From CAZUMJ01 sp964621605 (lineage in GTDB: Bacteria > Actinomycetota > Acidimicrobiia > Acidimicrobiales > Iamiaceae), in NCBI GenBank assembly GCA_964621605.1, contig CAZUMJ010000005.1, forward strand, positions 51,552-115,551: DNA of 64,000 nucleotides, written 5' to 3'. Position numbers and translations under genes: made by a program. Below, piece after piece: positions 51,961 to 60,639 of the stretch. The notes below the pieces were generated by a model that worked only from the letters and a program-made list of their open reading frames with translations, did not search any database and had not been told where the DNA came from. Position 1 is the first letter of the stretch; each line of letters starts with the position of its first letter.

Positions 51961-54573
51961 GTGGCCGCAACGAAACGAAGCTCATCGCGGGGCCGCGCCT
52001 CGTCGGCGAGCGGGCGCAGGCCCACCACTGGCTCGCGAGGCGGGTCGACAAAGCGCCCTCCGGTGCGCAGCTCGGCTGGTCGGCGTCCGGCGAACAATCG
52101 CCGCCCCGTGCAGCGCGGAGCCGGCCTGGGTGGTCGCATCGCCCGTGGTCTCGCGGTGGCGACCGAGGGGCACCGGGGTGACCTCTTCGGGCTGGTCGTG
52201 GTGGCGTTCGGGATCCTCGCCGGCCTGGGTATCTACGCCGACCAGGCCGGTCCTGTCGGGCACGCGATCTCGACGGGCTGCGGTGCCTTGTTCGGCCCCT
52301 TGCGCTACCTCGTGCCACCGGTCGCACTCGGCGGCGCGCTGCTCGCCGTGCGCGGCGTCGCCGTCCCAGCGGGCGCGCCATCCTCCGATGCAGACGAGGT
52401 CGACCAGCCGTCGCCGACCGGGTCCGCCGCCGGGCTGCGTCGCGCCGTGGGTGCCACGGTGGTGTGGCTCGCCGGCTTGGGGCTGCTGCACCTCCTGCGC
52501 GGCCACCCCCGCTTCGATGCCACCCAACGTGAGCTGCAGCATGCGGGCGGGCTCGTCGGCGCGACGGTTGGGGTACCGCTGCGGGCGCTGTTGGGGGCGT
52601 GGGGTGCGGGCGTGCTGTTCGCGGCCGTAGGGCTTGGGGGTCTGCTCCTGCTGACCGGTCTCACGGTGCGCCGCGCCGCAGGTGCCACGGCCGACGGAGT
52701 TCGTCCCGCCGGGTCCGCGCTGCGCCGTGGGGTGAGCTCGTTGTTCCGCCTCGAACCTGTCGATGACGTCGACGGGTACGGCTCCGCCGACGGCGTCGGC
52801 GTCGATGACTATGCCGACGACCTCGACGAGATCGACCTGCGTGGCCTCTCCGATGACGAGCCCGCGCCTTCACTCGACGAAGACGGCCTCGGTGCCGCAG
52901 CAGGCGAGGTCGGTGAGGTTGGCGGGTCCGCGTCGGTGTTCGACCAAGATGCACACCCGCAGTCCGACCCGCCCGTGCCGGCTGGCGACCTGGTCCCGAC
53001 CGGCCCGGGGGAGCAGCTCCAGATCAAGCTCGGCCCGGCTGCCCGCCGCTCGGGATGGAAGCTGCCTCCGCTCAAGCTCTTGGAGCGAGCCAGCGCGCAG
53101 CAGGTCGATCGGGCCGCCGTCGAAGAGACCGGCCGCACGCTCGAGCACGCGCTTGCCGAGCACGGTGTCGAGACACGTCTTGTGGGCATGACAGTCGGCC
53201 CCACGGTGACGCGTTTCGAGCTCGAGCTCGGTCCCGGTGTGAAGGTGGCTCGGGTCACGAGCCTCCACAAAGACATCGCGTATGCGATGGCGACGCCCGA
53301 CGTGCGCATCCTGGCGCCGATCCCGGGGCGTCAAGCGATAGGCGTCGAGGTCCCCAACGTCCGCAAGCAGCTGGTGACCGTCGGCGACATCCTCAGCGCG
53401 CCTGAGGCGAAGAAGGCCACGCATCCGCTCGAGGTGGCGGTGGGTCGCGACATCGCAGGCAAAGCGGTGCTGGCCAACCTGGCCACGATGCCCCACGTGC
53501 TCATCGCGGGTGCCACCGGTGCCGGCAAGTCGTCCTGCATCAACTGCTTGATGACGTCGATCCTCATGCGCACCACGCCCGACCAGGTGCGCATGATCCT
53601 CGTCGACCCCAAACGCGTCGAGCTCGGGCAGTACAACGGCCTGCCGCACCTGCTCACCGAGGTCGTCACCAACCCGAAGAAGGCAGCCAATGCGCTGGCG
53701 TGGGCCGTCCGTGAGATGGAGCGGCGCTACGACCTTCTGGCCGAGGTCGGCGTGCGCGACATCAACGGCTACAACGCGGCGTTCGATCGCGGCGACCTGA
53801 GCCCCGACGGCGACGCCGAGCCGACCTACGCTCGGTTGCCGTACATCCTGATCGTGGTCGACGAGCTCAACGACCTCATGATGGTGGCGGCCCGTGACGT
53901 CGAAGAGTCGATCACCCGCATCGCGCAGATGGCTCGAGCGGTCGGCATCCACCTGGTCATCGCGACGCAGCGGCCGTCGGTCAACGTGATCACCGGCGTC
54001 ATCAAGGCGAACATCCCGGCTCGGTGGGCGTTCGCCGTGTCGAGCCTCGCCGACAGCCGCGTGATCCTTGACCAACCGGGGGCCGAGAAGCTCCTCGGCA
54101 AGGGCGACATGCTGCTGTTGGGGCCGGCTTCGAGCATCGCCCGCCGCATCCAGGGTTCGTGGGTCACCGAGGACGAGGTCCGCGCGGCGGTGGCCCACTG
54201 GAAGCGCCAGGCGCCTGAGGTCAGCTACGACGACACCGTCCAGGGTGCCGACGACGCTGCCGGCAGCGGCTCCGGTGGGGCTTTCTCCGGCGGCGGTGGC
54301 GACGACGACGATCTTCTCGACCAAGCGATGGAGCTCGTGGTGCGCTCGCAGCTCGGGTCGACGTCCATGCTCCAGCGCAAGCTGCGAGTCGGGTTCGCAC
54401 GCGCGGGCCGCCTCATGGACCTGCTCGAGCAGCGGGGTGTGGTGGGGCCGTCCGAGGGCTCCAAGGCGCGGTCGGTGCTGATGACGGTCGATGAGCTCGA
54501 AGGCGGCCCGTCCGGCGGCGGGTCGGGAGGCTTCGGCGTGGGTGACGACTTCTCAGACGACAACCTGGCTTGA
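51961..54573 (+). CDS. ftsK: DNA translocase FtsK/SpoIIIE
   Basis: Septal DNA pump that clears chromosome ends during division. About 870 residues: a basic Ser/Arg-rich N-terminus (about 50 residues), four membrane helices, an acidic linker rich in Asp/Glu (about 245-345), the translocase motor with Walker A GATGAGKSS near 517 and Walker B YILIVVDELNDLMM, and the C-terminal winged-helix gamma domain (LLDQAMELVVRSQLGSTSML then RLMDLLEQRGVVGPSEGSKA) that reads polarity sequences. GTG 51961 is the likely start; TAGCGT at 51945-51950 is a possible -10. A GTG at 51925 would add 12 residues. Confidence 0.93.
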   Translation: MAATKRSSSRGRASSASGRRPTTGSRGGSTKRPPVRSSAGRRPANNRRPVQRGAGLGGRIARGLAVATEGHRGDLFGLVVVAFGILAGLGIYADQAGPVGHAISTGCGALFGPLRYLVPPVALGGALLAVRGVAVPAGAPSSDADEVDQPSPTGSAAGLRRAVGATVVWLAGLGLLHLLRGHPRFDATQRELQHAGGLVGATVGVPLRALLGAWGAGVLFAAVGLGGLLLLTGLTVRRAAGATADGVRPAGSALRRGVSSLFRLEPVDDVDGYGSADGVGVDDYADDLDEIDLRGLSDDEPAPSLDEDGLGAAAGEVGEVGGSASVFDQDAHPQSDPPVPAGDLVPTGPGEQLQIKLGPAARRSGWKLPPLKLLERASAQQVDRAAVEETGRTLEHALAEHGVETRLVGMTVGPTVTRFELELGPGVKVARVTSLHKDIAYAMATPDVRILAPIPGRQAIGVEVPNVRKQLVTVGDILSAPEAKKATHPLEVAVGRDIAGKAVLANLATMPHVLIAGATGAGKSSCINCLMTSILMRTTPDQVRMILVDPKRVELGQYNGLPHLLTEVVTNPKKAANALAWAVREMERRYDLLAEVGVRDINGYNAAFDRGDLSPDGDAEPTYARLPYILIVVDELNDLMMVAARDVEESITRIAQMARAVGIHLVIATQRPSVNVITGVIKANIPARWAFAVSSLADSRVILDQPGAEKLLGKGDMLLLGPASSIARRIQGSWVTEDEVRAAVAHWKRQAPEVSYDDTVQGADDAAGSGSGGAFSGGGGDDDDLLDQAMELVVRSQLGSTSMLQRKLRVGFARAGRLMDLLEQRGVVGPSEGSKARSVLMTVDELEGGPSGGGSGGFGVGDDFSDDNLA

Positions 54574-54601
54574 TTCCCGACCCAACTGGTAGGGTATTGC
54601 C

Positions 54602-55105
54602 ATGCGATCGTTGTTCTCGTTTCCCGACCCCGTGAACGACCTCGCCGCGCGCGTCGTGGCAACCGGCGTCGTCATCTTGTGCGCCGCGATCCTGCTGACG
54701 CGTTCGCCGGTCCTGCTGGTGGTGTTGGCACTCGGCTTCGTGGCGCGCGTGTTGACGGGTCCGACGCTGAGCCCCCTCGGTCAGGTCGCAACCCGGCTCG
54801 TCGCCCCGCGTCTCGGCGCGACCCGTCCCGTGCCCGGTCCTCCGAAGCGCTTCGCGCAAGGCATCGGCGCCACCCTCTCGCTCGGTGCCTCGCTGAGCTG
54901 GTTCGTGTTCGGCAACGAGGTCGTCGCCCTGGTGCTCGTGGGAGCGATCCTGGCCGCCGCGTCTCTCGAGGCGTCGCTCGGCTTCTGCCTCGGCTGCAAG
55001 ATCTTCGGGCTTCTCATGCGCCTCGGCGTCATCCCCGAGACGGCGTGCGCATCGTGTGGCGACCTGTCGCTGCGCTACCCGGAGCGCTCCGTGGCCGCGA
55101 GCTGA
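54602..55105 (+). CDS. DUF4395 family membrane protein
   Basis: A 167-residue protein with four membrane segments. Opening FPDPVNDLAARVVATGVV and the central PGPPKRFAQGIG motif match DUF4395, as does FCLGCKIFGLLMRLGVIPET with its CxxC. A second CxxC follows in CASCGDL. The two pairs could bind a metal or form a thiol-redox centre, and the family is often found near rhodanese or thioredoxin genes, but not here. TAGGGT (54590-54595) ends six bases before the ATG, a leaderless-type start. Confidence 0.75.
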   Translation: MRSLFSFPDPVNDLAARVVATGVVILCAAILLTRSPVLLVVLALGFVARVLTGPTLSPLGQVATRLVAPRLGATRPVPGPPKRFAQGIGATLSLGASLSWFVFGNEVVALVLVGAILAAASLEASLGFCLGCKIFGLLMRLGVIPETACASCGDLSLRYPERSVAAS

Positions 55106-55154
55106 GCAGCACAACGGTTCGTCGCCGGGGGAGTCCGGCCGGTACCATGGGTCG

Positions 55155-56483
55155 TTGCCCCGACCCGGACCGCCTCCCATGCCTGAAACCCCTCGCACGT
55201 TCTGGTTGACCACGCTGGGTTGCCCCAAGAACCAGGTCGACTCAGAGAAGCTCGCCGGCACCTTGCTCGCCGACGGACTCGAACCGGCGAGCGCGCCCGA
55301 TGCGGCCGACCTCGTCGTGGTCAACACCTGCGCCTTCGTGGAAGATGCACGGCAGGAATCGGTCGACACGATCCTCGAGTTGGCCGACGTGCGGCGTGAC
55401 GGCGCGCAGCTCGTCGTCACAGGGTGCTTGGCCGAGCGTGCCGGTGCAGAGCTGGCCGAGGCCATGCCGGAGATCGACCTCGTCGCCGGCTTCGGCGCGT
55501 TGGTCGACCCGGTGTCAGCGGGGAGCGCTGCCACATCGAGCGCGGTGCCGGTTGCCCTCGGCCCGACGCGTGGCCGGGCTCGGGTGCCCGACTTCGATCT
55601 GCTCAACCTCCCGCGGCCACCGGTCACGGTCCCGTGGGCGTACGTCAAGGTCGCCGAGGGGTGCGACCGGGCGTGCGGGTTCTGCGCGATTCCCAGCTTC
55701 CGAGGCAAGCAGCGGTCCCGGTCGCTTGAGGCTGTCCTCGACGAGATCGAGTCCCTGGCGGTTCCCGAGGTCGTGCTCGTTGCGCAGGACCTCGTGTCGT
55801 ACGGCCGCGACCAGGGCGAAGGTTCGCTGCTGCTCGAACCACTCGTGCGAGCGGCCACCGCGCACCTGCAGCGGCTGCGCTTGCTCTACCTGTATCCGTC
55901 AGGCCTCACCGACGGCTTGATCGACGCGATCTGCGAGACGGGCGTCCCGTACTTCGACCTGTCGTTGCAACACGTCTCACGCCCGCTGCTTCGACGCATG
56001 CGCCGTCCCGGGCATGCAGATGCGTTCTTGGACCGCATGTCGCTCATCCGCACGCGTGAGCCCGATGCGGCATTCCGGTCGAACTTCATCGTCGGCTACC
56101 CCGGCGAGACCGAGGAAGATCACGACGCCCTGTTGGCCTTTGTGGAGGAGGCCCAGCTCGACTGGTGCGGGTTCTTCTCCTTCTCGCCCGAGCCCGGCAC
56201 CTACGCCGCCGGCCTCGACGGTGCGGTCGACGACAGCCTTGTCGCGGACCGTCTGGCGGAGCTGCGAGAACTGCAGGATGAAATCACCGCCCGTCGACGT
56301 GACGATTTGGTCGGCTCGCGAGTCGAAGTCCTCGTGGATACCCCTGGCTCCGGTCGCAGTCATCGTGAGGCACCCGAGATCGACGGTGCGATCGCCATCC
56401 CCGACGATCTTGCACCGGGTACGGTGCACGAACTCGTCGTGACCGCGGCGTACGGACCCGACCTGGAGGCTTCCCTGCCGTGA
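55155..56483 (+). CDS. rimO: Ribosomal protein S12 methylthiotransferase RimO
   Basis: Radical-SAM enzyme that adds a methylthio group to an Asp of ribosomal protein S12. The N-terminal MTTase domain has LTTLGCPKNQVDSEKLAG (the RimO hallmark, in contrast to GCQMN of MiaB), VVNTCAFVEDARQESVD and VTGCLAER, the auxiliary cluster cysteines. The radical-SAM motif CDRACGFC is near residue 170; a C-terminal TRAM domain ends the protein. TTG 55155 is six bases after TACCAT and gives 442 residues; ATG 55179 is the alternative (434). It overlaps pgsA by 4 bases. Confidence 0.92.
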   Translation: MPRPGPPPMPETPRTFWLTTLGCPKNQVDSEKLAGTLLADGLEPASAPDAADLVVVNTCAFVEDARQESVDTILELADVRRDGAQLVVTGCLAERAGAELAEAMPEIDLVAGFGALVDPVSAGSAATSSAVPVALGPTRGRARVPDFDLLNLPRPPVTVPWAYVKVAEGCDRACGFCAIPSFRGKQRSRSLEAVLDEIESLAVPEVVLVAQDLVSYGRDQGEGSLLLEPLVRAATAHLQRLRLLYLYPSGLTDGLIDAICETGVPYFDLSLQHVSRPLLRRMRRPGHADAFLDRMSLIRTREPDAAFRSNFIVGYPGETEEDHDALLAFVEEAQLDWCGFFSFSPEPGTYAAGLDGAVDDSLVADRLAELRELQDEITARRRDDLVGSRVEVLVDTPGSGRSHREAPEIDGAIAIPDDLAPGTVHELVVTAAYGPDLEASLP

Positions 56484-57088
56484 CCGAGGTGACCACCTCT
56501 GCGCTCGGCGACGGAGCACCGCTCCCATCCGCGCCGCGAGGGCGTTTCGGTCCATCTGCGCTGCTCACTCCGGCGAACATCGTGACCGTCGCGCGCCTTG
56601 CGCTGGTGCCGGTCCTGGTGGTGGCGATCGTTGCGGATCCTGTCGCCTGGCCAACGTTTGCACTCGCATTCGTGCTTGCTGCGACCGACGGCGTCGACGG
56701 CTACATCGCCCGCCGGCAGGGCTCGACTCGGTCGGGGGCATTCCTCGACCCGCTCGCCGACAAGGTGCTTGTGCTCGGTGCCCTGTACGCCCTCGTGGCC
56801 GCCGGCGCGTTCTGGTGGCTCCCGGTCGCGTTGATCACGGTGCGCGAGGTGGCGATCAGCGTCTACCGCTCGTTCTGGGGGCGTCGCGGCCTCGCCGTAC
56901 CTGCTCGCTATTGGGCGAAGGTGAAGACCGTCGTGCAGGAGCTCGCCATCGGGTGCGCGCTTGCTCCGGCCACGGCTCGCCACGAGCACCTCGCGACGGG
57001 CGTCTTGTGGATCGCCGCCGGGCTCACCCTCGTGACGGGACTGCAGTACCTCCTCGACGGACGGCGCGCAGCCACCACGATGGACTGA
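56480..57088 (+). CDS. pgsA: CDP-diacylglycerol-glycerol-3-phosphate phosphatidyltransferase family
   Basis: CDP-alcohol phosphatidyltransferase, most likely phosphatidylglycerophosphate synthase. The complete catalytic motif DGxxAR-x8-GxxxDxxxD is seen: TDGVDGYIARRQGSTRSGAF then LDPLADK (about residues 70-95). It has 202 residues and about six membrane helices; TPANIVTVARLALVPVLVV is the usual N-terminal helix. It starts with GTGA overlapping the rimO stop, a rimO-pgsA-cinA order shared with other bacteria. Substrate CDP-diacylglycerol comes from CdsA. Confidence 0.9.
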   Translation: MTEVTTSALGDGAPLPSAPRGRFGPSALLTPANIVTVARLALVPVLVVAIVADPVAWPTFALAFVLAATDGVDGYIARRQGSTRSGAFLDPLADKVLVLGALYALVAAGAFWWLPVALITVREVAISVYRSFWGRRGLAVPARYWAKVKTVVQELAIGCALAPATARHEHLATGVLWIAAGLTLVTGLQYLLDGRRAATTMD

Positions 57089-57121
57089 CCGGTCCACGCG
57101 TGCCTGCGTAGGCTCGCCCGC

Positions 57122-58393
57122 ATGCGTGTCGAGGTGGTCGCCGTCGGAACCGAACTGCTCCTGGGGCAGATCGTCGATACCAACTCCTCGTGGATTGGCG
57201 AGCAGCTGGCGGCGCACGGGCTCGAGTGCCTCCACCAGGCCAAGGTCGGAGACAACTTCGATCGTCTCGTCGACACGTTGCGTCTGGCGTTGTCGCGGGC
57301 CGACGCGGTGATCATGTGCGGCGGGCTCGGCCCCACCCACGATGATCTCAGCCGCATCGCCGTCGCCGAGGTCATGGGCGTCGAGCTCGTGCGAGACCCG
57401 GTGCTCGTCGAGGTGATAGCGGCGATGTTCTCGGCTCGCGACCGGCAGATGCCGGAGAACAACCTGTTGCAGGCCGACGTGCCCGTTGGCGCCACCGTCA
57501 TCGAGCAGCGACGGGGCACCGCCCCCGGTCTGATCTGCCCGGTCGCGGTCTCGAACGGTGATGGCTCGACGGGGGATCGGGTGATCTATGCCGTGCCGGG
57601 TGTTCCCTATGAGATGCAGGAGATGCTGGAGCGGGCAGTGCTGCCCGACCTCGTGCGGCGTGCCGGGGTGCAGGGCGTGATCGCGAGCACCACGTTGCGC
57701 ACGTGGGGGCTCTCCGAATCACAGCTCGCCGAAGACCTGGCGCCGCGCATCGCGGAGCTCGATCGCACGCACGATGCCACCATCGCCTTCCTGGCGAGCG
57801 GCATCGAAGGCATTCGCGTCCGGATCACGGCGATGGCTGACGACCCCGACCGGGCATGGGAGCGCGTCGCGGCCGAGGCCGATGAGGTGCGCACCGTGCT
57901 GGGCCGCAAGGTGTTCGGTGTCGACGGCGAGTCCATGGAGCACACCGTGCTCGCTCTTCTCGGTGCCCGTGGCTGGCACCTCGCGGTGGCCGAGTCGATC
58001 ACGGGTGGCTTGATGGCCGCACGCCTGACCGCGGTGCCCGGTGCCAGCGAGGTCTTTCGTGGCGGGCTCGTCTCGTATGCGAGTGAGGTGAAGCAGCAGT
58101 TGCTGCAGGTCGCCGAAGGCCCGGTCGTGAACGCGGCGACGGCTGAACAGATGGCACGATCCGTCCGTGATCTGCTGGGAGCCGAGGTTGGGATCGCTAC
58201 CACCGGCGTCGCCGGCCCGACCTGGCAGGACGGCGAGAAGCCGGGGACGGTGTTCGTGGGTGTGGCCCTTCCCGACGAGGTGTTCTCGGTGCGGCTCCGC
58301 CTGCCGGGGGACCGCGAGCGGGTCCGCCAGTACGCGGTGATCTCTGCGCTCGACCTGCTGCGCCACCAGTTGCTCGACCGGCAAGACTCGTAG
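57122..58393 (+). CDS. cinA: CinA family protein (NMN deamidase / competence-damage inducible)
   Basis: A 423-residue CinA. The N-terminal MoCF-like (COG1058) domain shows VVAVGTELLLGQIVDTNSSW, GGLGPTHDDLSRIAVAEVM and PGVPYEMQEML. The C-terminal amidase domain shows ALLGARGWHLAVAESITGGL and TGVAGPTWQDGEKPGTVFVG. Members recycle NMN to nicotinate mononucleotide, or hydrolyse ADP-ribose. TAGGCT (57109-57114) lies seven bases before the ATG, with CTGACC as -35 at 57085; leaderless start likely. cinA-recA linkage is common, but here island 4 separates them. Confidence 0.92.
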   Translation: MRVEVVAVGTELLLGQIVDTNSSWIGEQLAAHGLECLHQAKVGDNFDRLVDTLRLALSRADAVIMCGGLGPTHDDLSRIAVAEVMGVELVRDPVLVEVIAAMFSARDRQMPENNLLQADVPVGATVIEQRRGTAPGLICPVAVSNGDGSTGDRVIYAVPGVPYEMQEMLERAVLPDLVRRAGVQGVIASTTLRTWGLSESQLAEDLAPRIAELDRTHDATIAFLASGIEGIRVRITAMADDPDRAWERVAAEADEVRTVLGRKVFGVDGESMEHTVLALLGARGWHLAVAESITGGLMAARLTAVPGASEVFRGGLVSYASEVKQQLLQVAEGPVVNAATAEQMARSVRDLLGAEVGIATTGVAGPTWQDGEKPGTVFVGVALPDEVFSVRLRLPGDRERVRQYAVISALDLLRHQLLDRQDS

Positions 58394-58651
58394 CAAGCCG
58401 ACCGTCGGGGCCACGTCGAGGCGCCGTGCGTCGGGGCGGGCACCTACATCAGATGCGAGGCCCCACGCCTTGCCTTTCTCCGGCAGCGCACCTACCGCTA
58501 TGACCAGGCCAGCCGTCTCTGTCTGTTGCGGATTCGTCGCAGTTCCACCGATGCGTTCAGGTTCGAGGCGTGGGTCTGTCCGGGGGTGTGTGTAAACGGC
58601 GTGGCCTGATGGTCCGCGGCTGATGGCTGCGCGCCGGGAAGGATCACGCTT

Positions 58652-58870
58652 GTGACCACATCTGAGAAGAGTACGGGCGGTGGTGTGGCGGGGTCGGGGG
58701 GTGCCGGTCCATGACCGGGGCAAGGTCTTGGTACAGGCCGCGCTGGTGCTTGCCGGTGGCGGCGAGTCGCGCCTCGACATCGAGCATCTCCGGGCCGGGC
58801 CGGATCTGTTCGGGTCGGTGCCGTCGGACACGACCGTCGCCCGCACCTTCGCTGAGATCACCGCACCCCG
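58652..58870 (+). mobile_element. Truncated IS1380-family transposase remnant
   Basis: A GTG at 58652 with GGAAGGA upstream begins VTTSEKSTGG and runs into a TGA at 58712-58714. From about 58698 another frame carries VPVHDRGKVLVQAALVLAGG and DIEHLRAGPDLFGSVPSDTT, the N-terminal pattern of IS1380-type transposases. The catalytic region is absent. It is a frameshifted, truncated fragment and not active. The rest of 58394-58970 shows no gene. Confidence 0.6.
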
Positions 58871-58969
58871 GCCTCAGCACAGGGCGTCTGAACCGCGGCC
58901 GGCCGGCGAGACCTGGGCTGCCAGCCTGCATCCCCGCAGGGTGGGTGGGGAAGGAGCGTCGCCGGAAGG

Positions 58970-59218
58970 TCAGGCGGTCTGGGAGACGACGGCTGGAAGG
59001 ATGACCTGTACCGAGACGATGTTGCCTTCGCGGCGGAACACTCGCCCGCGGAGAGGTTCGCCGTCGTCGTCGATGAGCGCCACGAGCTGGCCGGGCTGGG
59101 GATCGAACGTCGGGTCGTCAGCGCGTGGGCCGTGGGAGATCCAGCACTCGACCACGCAGTCCGGCCCGATCTCGTTCGGGTCGTAGGAAAGGTCGGCACT
59201 CTTGCTCACGGGGCCCAT
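58970..59218 (-). CDS. Small unrecognised acidic protein
   Basis: An 82-residue acidic protein beginning MGPVSKSADLSYDPNEIGPD and ending VSVQVILPAVVSQTA. PGQLVALIDDDGEPLRGRVF suggests a small beta-barrel, OB/SH3-like. AGGAG precedes its ATG, which lies one base after the stop of the upstream gene, so the two are a translational unit. I recognise no family. Length and pairing resemble toxin-antitoxin or accessory modules, but nothing in the sequence proves that. Confidence 0.55.
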   Translation of the reverse strand: MGPVSKSADLSYDPNEIGPDCVVECWISHGPRADDPTFDPQPGQLVALIDDDGEPLRGRVFRREGNIVSVQVILPAVVSQTA

Positions 59219-59219
59219 G

Positions 59220-59611
59220 CTATGTCGCTCCTGGCCCTATCCACACGGGGTTGTTGATCGGACCGCGGAACAGCGAGCGCACCCTGTCGAAGTGGGCGGG
59301 GGTCGGTGCCGGAAGGATCACCGACCAGTGGGGTCGGCGTTGGTGGGAAGGAGCGCGAACCCGGCAGCGACGACCTCCTCGGCGACGGCTTCGAGGAACT
59401 TGGGGCGGTGCACGAACACCGGCACCAGCCGTGCGAGTTCCTCGTAGCCGCCGGGAGGGAGCCCGAGCACGGAGAACGCGTGGACGCCCATCCTGGCGAA
59501 TGACTCCTCGCACGATCGGGCGAGCCGGGCGTCGTTCAGAGTGTTCACGCCGAAGCGGAGCAGAACCAGCTTCTCCGGCGCTTGCTCGTCACGGACGTTG
59601 ATCGACTTCAC
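59220..59611 (-). pseudogene. Unrecognised small protein gene with a single-base frameshift
   Basis: GTG at 59611 opens MKSINVRDEQAPEKLVLLRF with GLPPGGYEELARLVPVFVHR and runs to a TGA at 59318-59320 after 97 residues (ending NADPTGR). Another frame continues as HWSVILPAPTPAHFDRVRSL and FRGPINNPVWIGPGAT to a TAG at 59220-59222. Adding one C to the CCCC run (minus strand, 59333-59330) joins them as NADPHWSVIL, giving a 130-residue protein. The error or mutation is in a homopolymer, so it may be an assembly artefact. No family recognised; downstream partner at 58970-59218. Confidence 0.55.
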
Positions 59612-59740
59612 TGGTCCAGTCTGCCCATGTCATGGCACCACGACGGAGACAGCGACTCACGATCAGGCTCCGACGTGCAGGCTCGCCGCTATTTGAGGGC
59701 GGTCGGGGTCGCGTGCGCGTGTCGCCGCGCGGGCTGCGGA

Positions 59741-60631
59741 CTACCCGACGGCAGTTGCCACCGCGACGAACGCGCCCGCGGCAGGTCCCGCGGGGCCGTC
59801 GCGGTGCACGAGGCCGACGGTGCGCCGCAACGGCGGGTCGAGGTGGACGACGACCGCCCCTTCGGCCGCCGCCCGTGCCGCGCTGGTCTCGGGCAGGAAG
59901 CACACCCCCGCACCCGAGAGCGCGAGCGGGAGCAGGGCTTCGCGGTGCGCGGTCTCGATCGCGGGCTGTACCGCCAGGCCGGCTTCGGCAAAGGCTTCCT
60001 CCACGAGGCGGCGGGTGGAGGTGCCCGGGGGAGTGGTGAGGAGCGGAAGGGGGGCGAGCTCGCGTATGGGCGCCCGCTTGCCGGCGCGCCGCGGTGCCTG
60101 CTCGGGGGCCGCGACGGCGACGAGCTCCTGGGTGCCGAGAACGTGCGCGGCGAGCCCGTCGAGGTGGGCGTCGTCGGTGAGCTCGACCAGCCCCACGTCG
60201 CAGCTTCCGTCACGAACGCGCTCGAGTGCCTCCAGCAGCGACTCGGGTTCGGCGACCCTGATCGTGATCGTGGGGTAGCGCCGTCGGAAGGATGCGAGGA
60301 GGCCGGCGAGCGGGTCGGCAGCGAGGGTGGGTAGGGCGACGACGTCAAGTGTGCCTGCGGTGAGGCCGCGGACTGCTGCCACCGCCTCGCGCGCAGCGTC
60401 GGCGTCACGCAGCAGTGGTCGGGCGGAGCGCACGAAGGCCGCTCCGGCGGGCGTGAGCACGACGGTGCGCCCGAGGCGTTCGAACAGAGCGGTGCCGAGC
60501 TCGCGTTCCAGCGAGCGCACCCCTTGGGAGAGCGCCGACTGACTGACGTGCAGCACGCGTGCCGCGTGGGTGAACCCACCTTCATCGACGACGGCGACCA
60601 CGTAGGCGACCTGGCGGAGTTCCATAAGCAC
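59741..60631 (-). CDS. LysR-family transcriptional regulator
   Basis: A 296-residue LysR regulator. N-terminal winged HTH: ELRQVAYVVAVVDEGGFTHA, ARVLHVSQSALSQGVRSLER and LGTALFERLGRTVVLTPAG. The C-terminal effector domain has the two-lobed periplasmic-binding fold with GTLDVVALPTLA and CDVGLVELTDD. The start is GTG 60631 or ATG 60625. It is divergent from a TauE/SafE transporter gene with a shared palindrome, so it probably regulates that gene and itself. Confidence 0.92.
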   Translation of the reverse strand: MLMELRQVAYVVAVVDEGGFTHAARVLHVSQSALSQGVRSLERELGTALFERLGRTVVLTPAGAAFVRSARPLLRDADAAREAVAAVRGLTAGTLDVVALPTLAADPLAGLLASFRRRYPTITIRVAEPESLLEALERVRDGSCDVGLVELTDDAHLDGLAAHVLGTQELVAVAAPEQAPRRAGKRAPIRELAPLPLLTTPPGTSTRRLVEEAFAEAGLAVQPAIETAHREALLPLALSGAGVCFLPETSAARAAAEGAVVVHLDPPLRRTVGLVHRDGPAGPAAGAFVAVATAVG

Positions 60632-60639
60632 AGCTTATG
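60623..60639. promoter_or_regulatory. LysR-type palindrome spanning both divergent start codons
   Basis: CATAAGC-ACA-GCTTATG is a perfect 7-bp inverted repeat and contains T-N11-A (60625/60637), the LysR-type box. Its left end includes the CAT that is the LysR ATG; its right end overlaps the GTG of the transporter gene. Confidence 0.65.
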
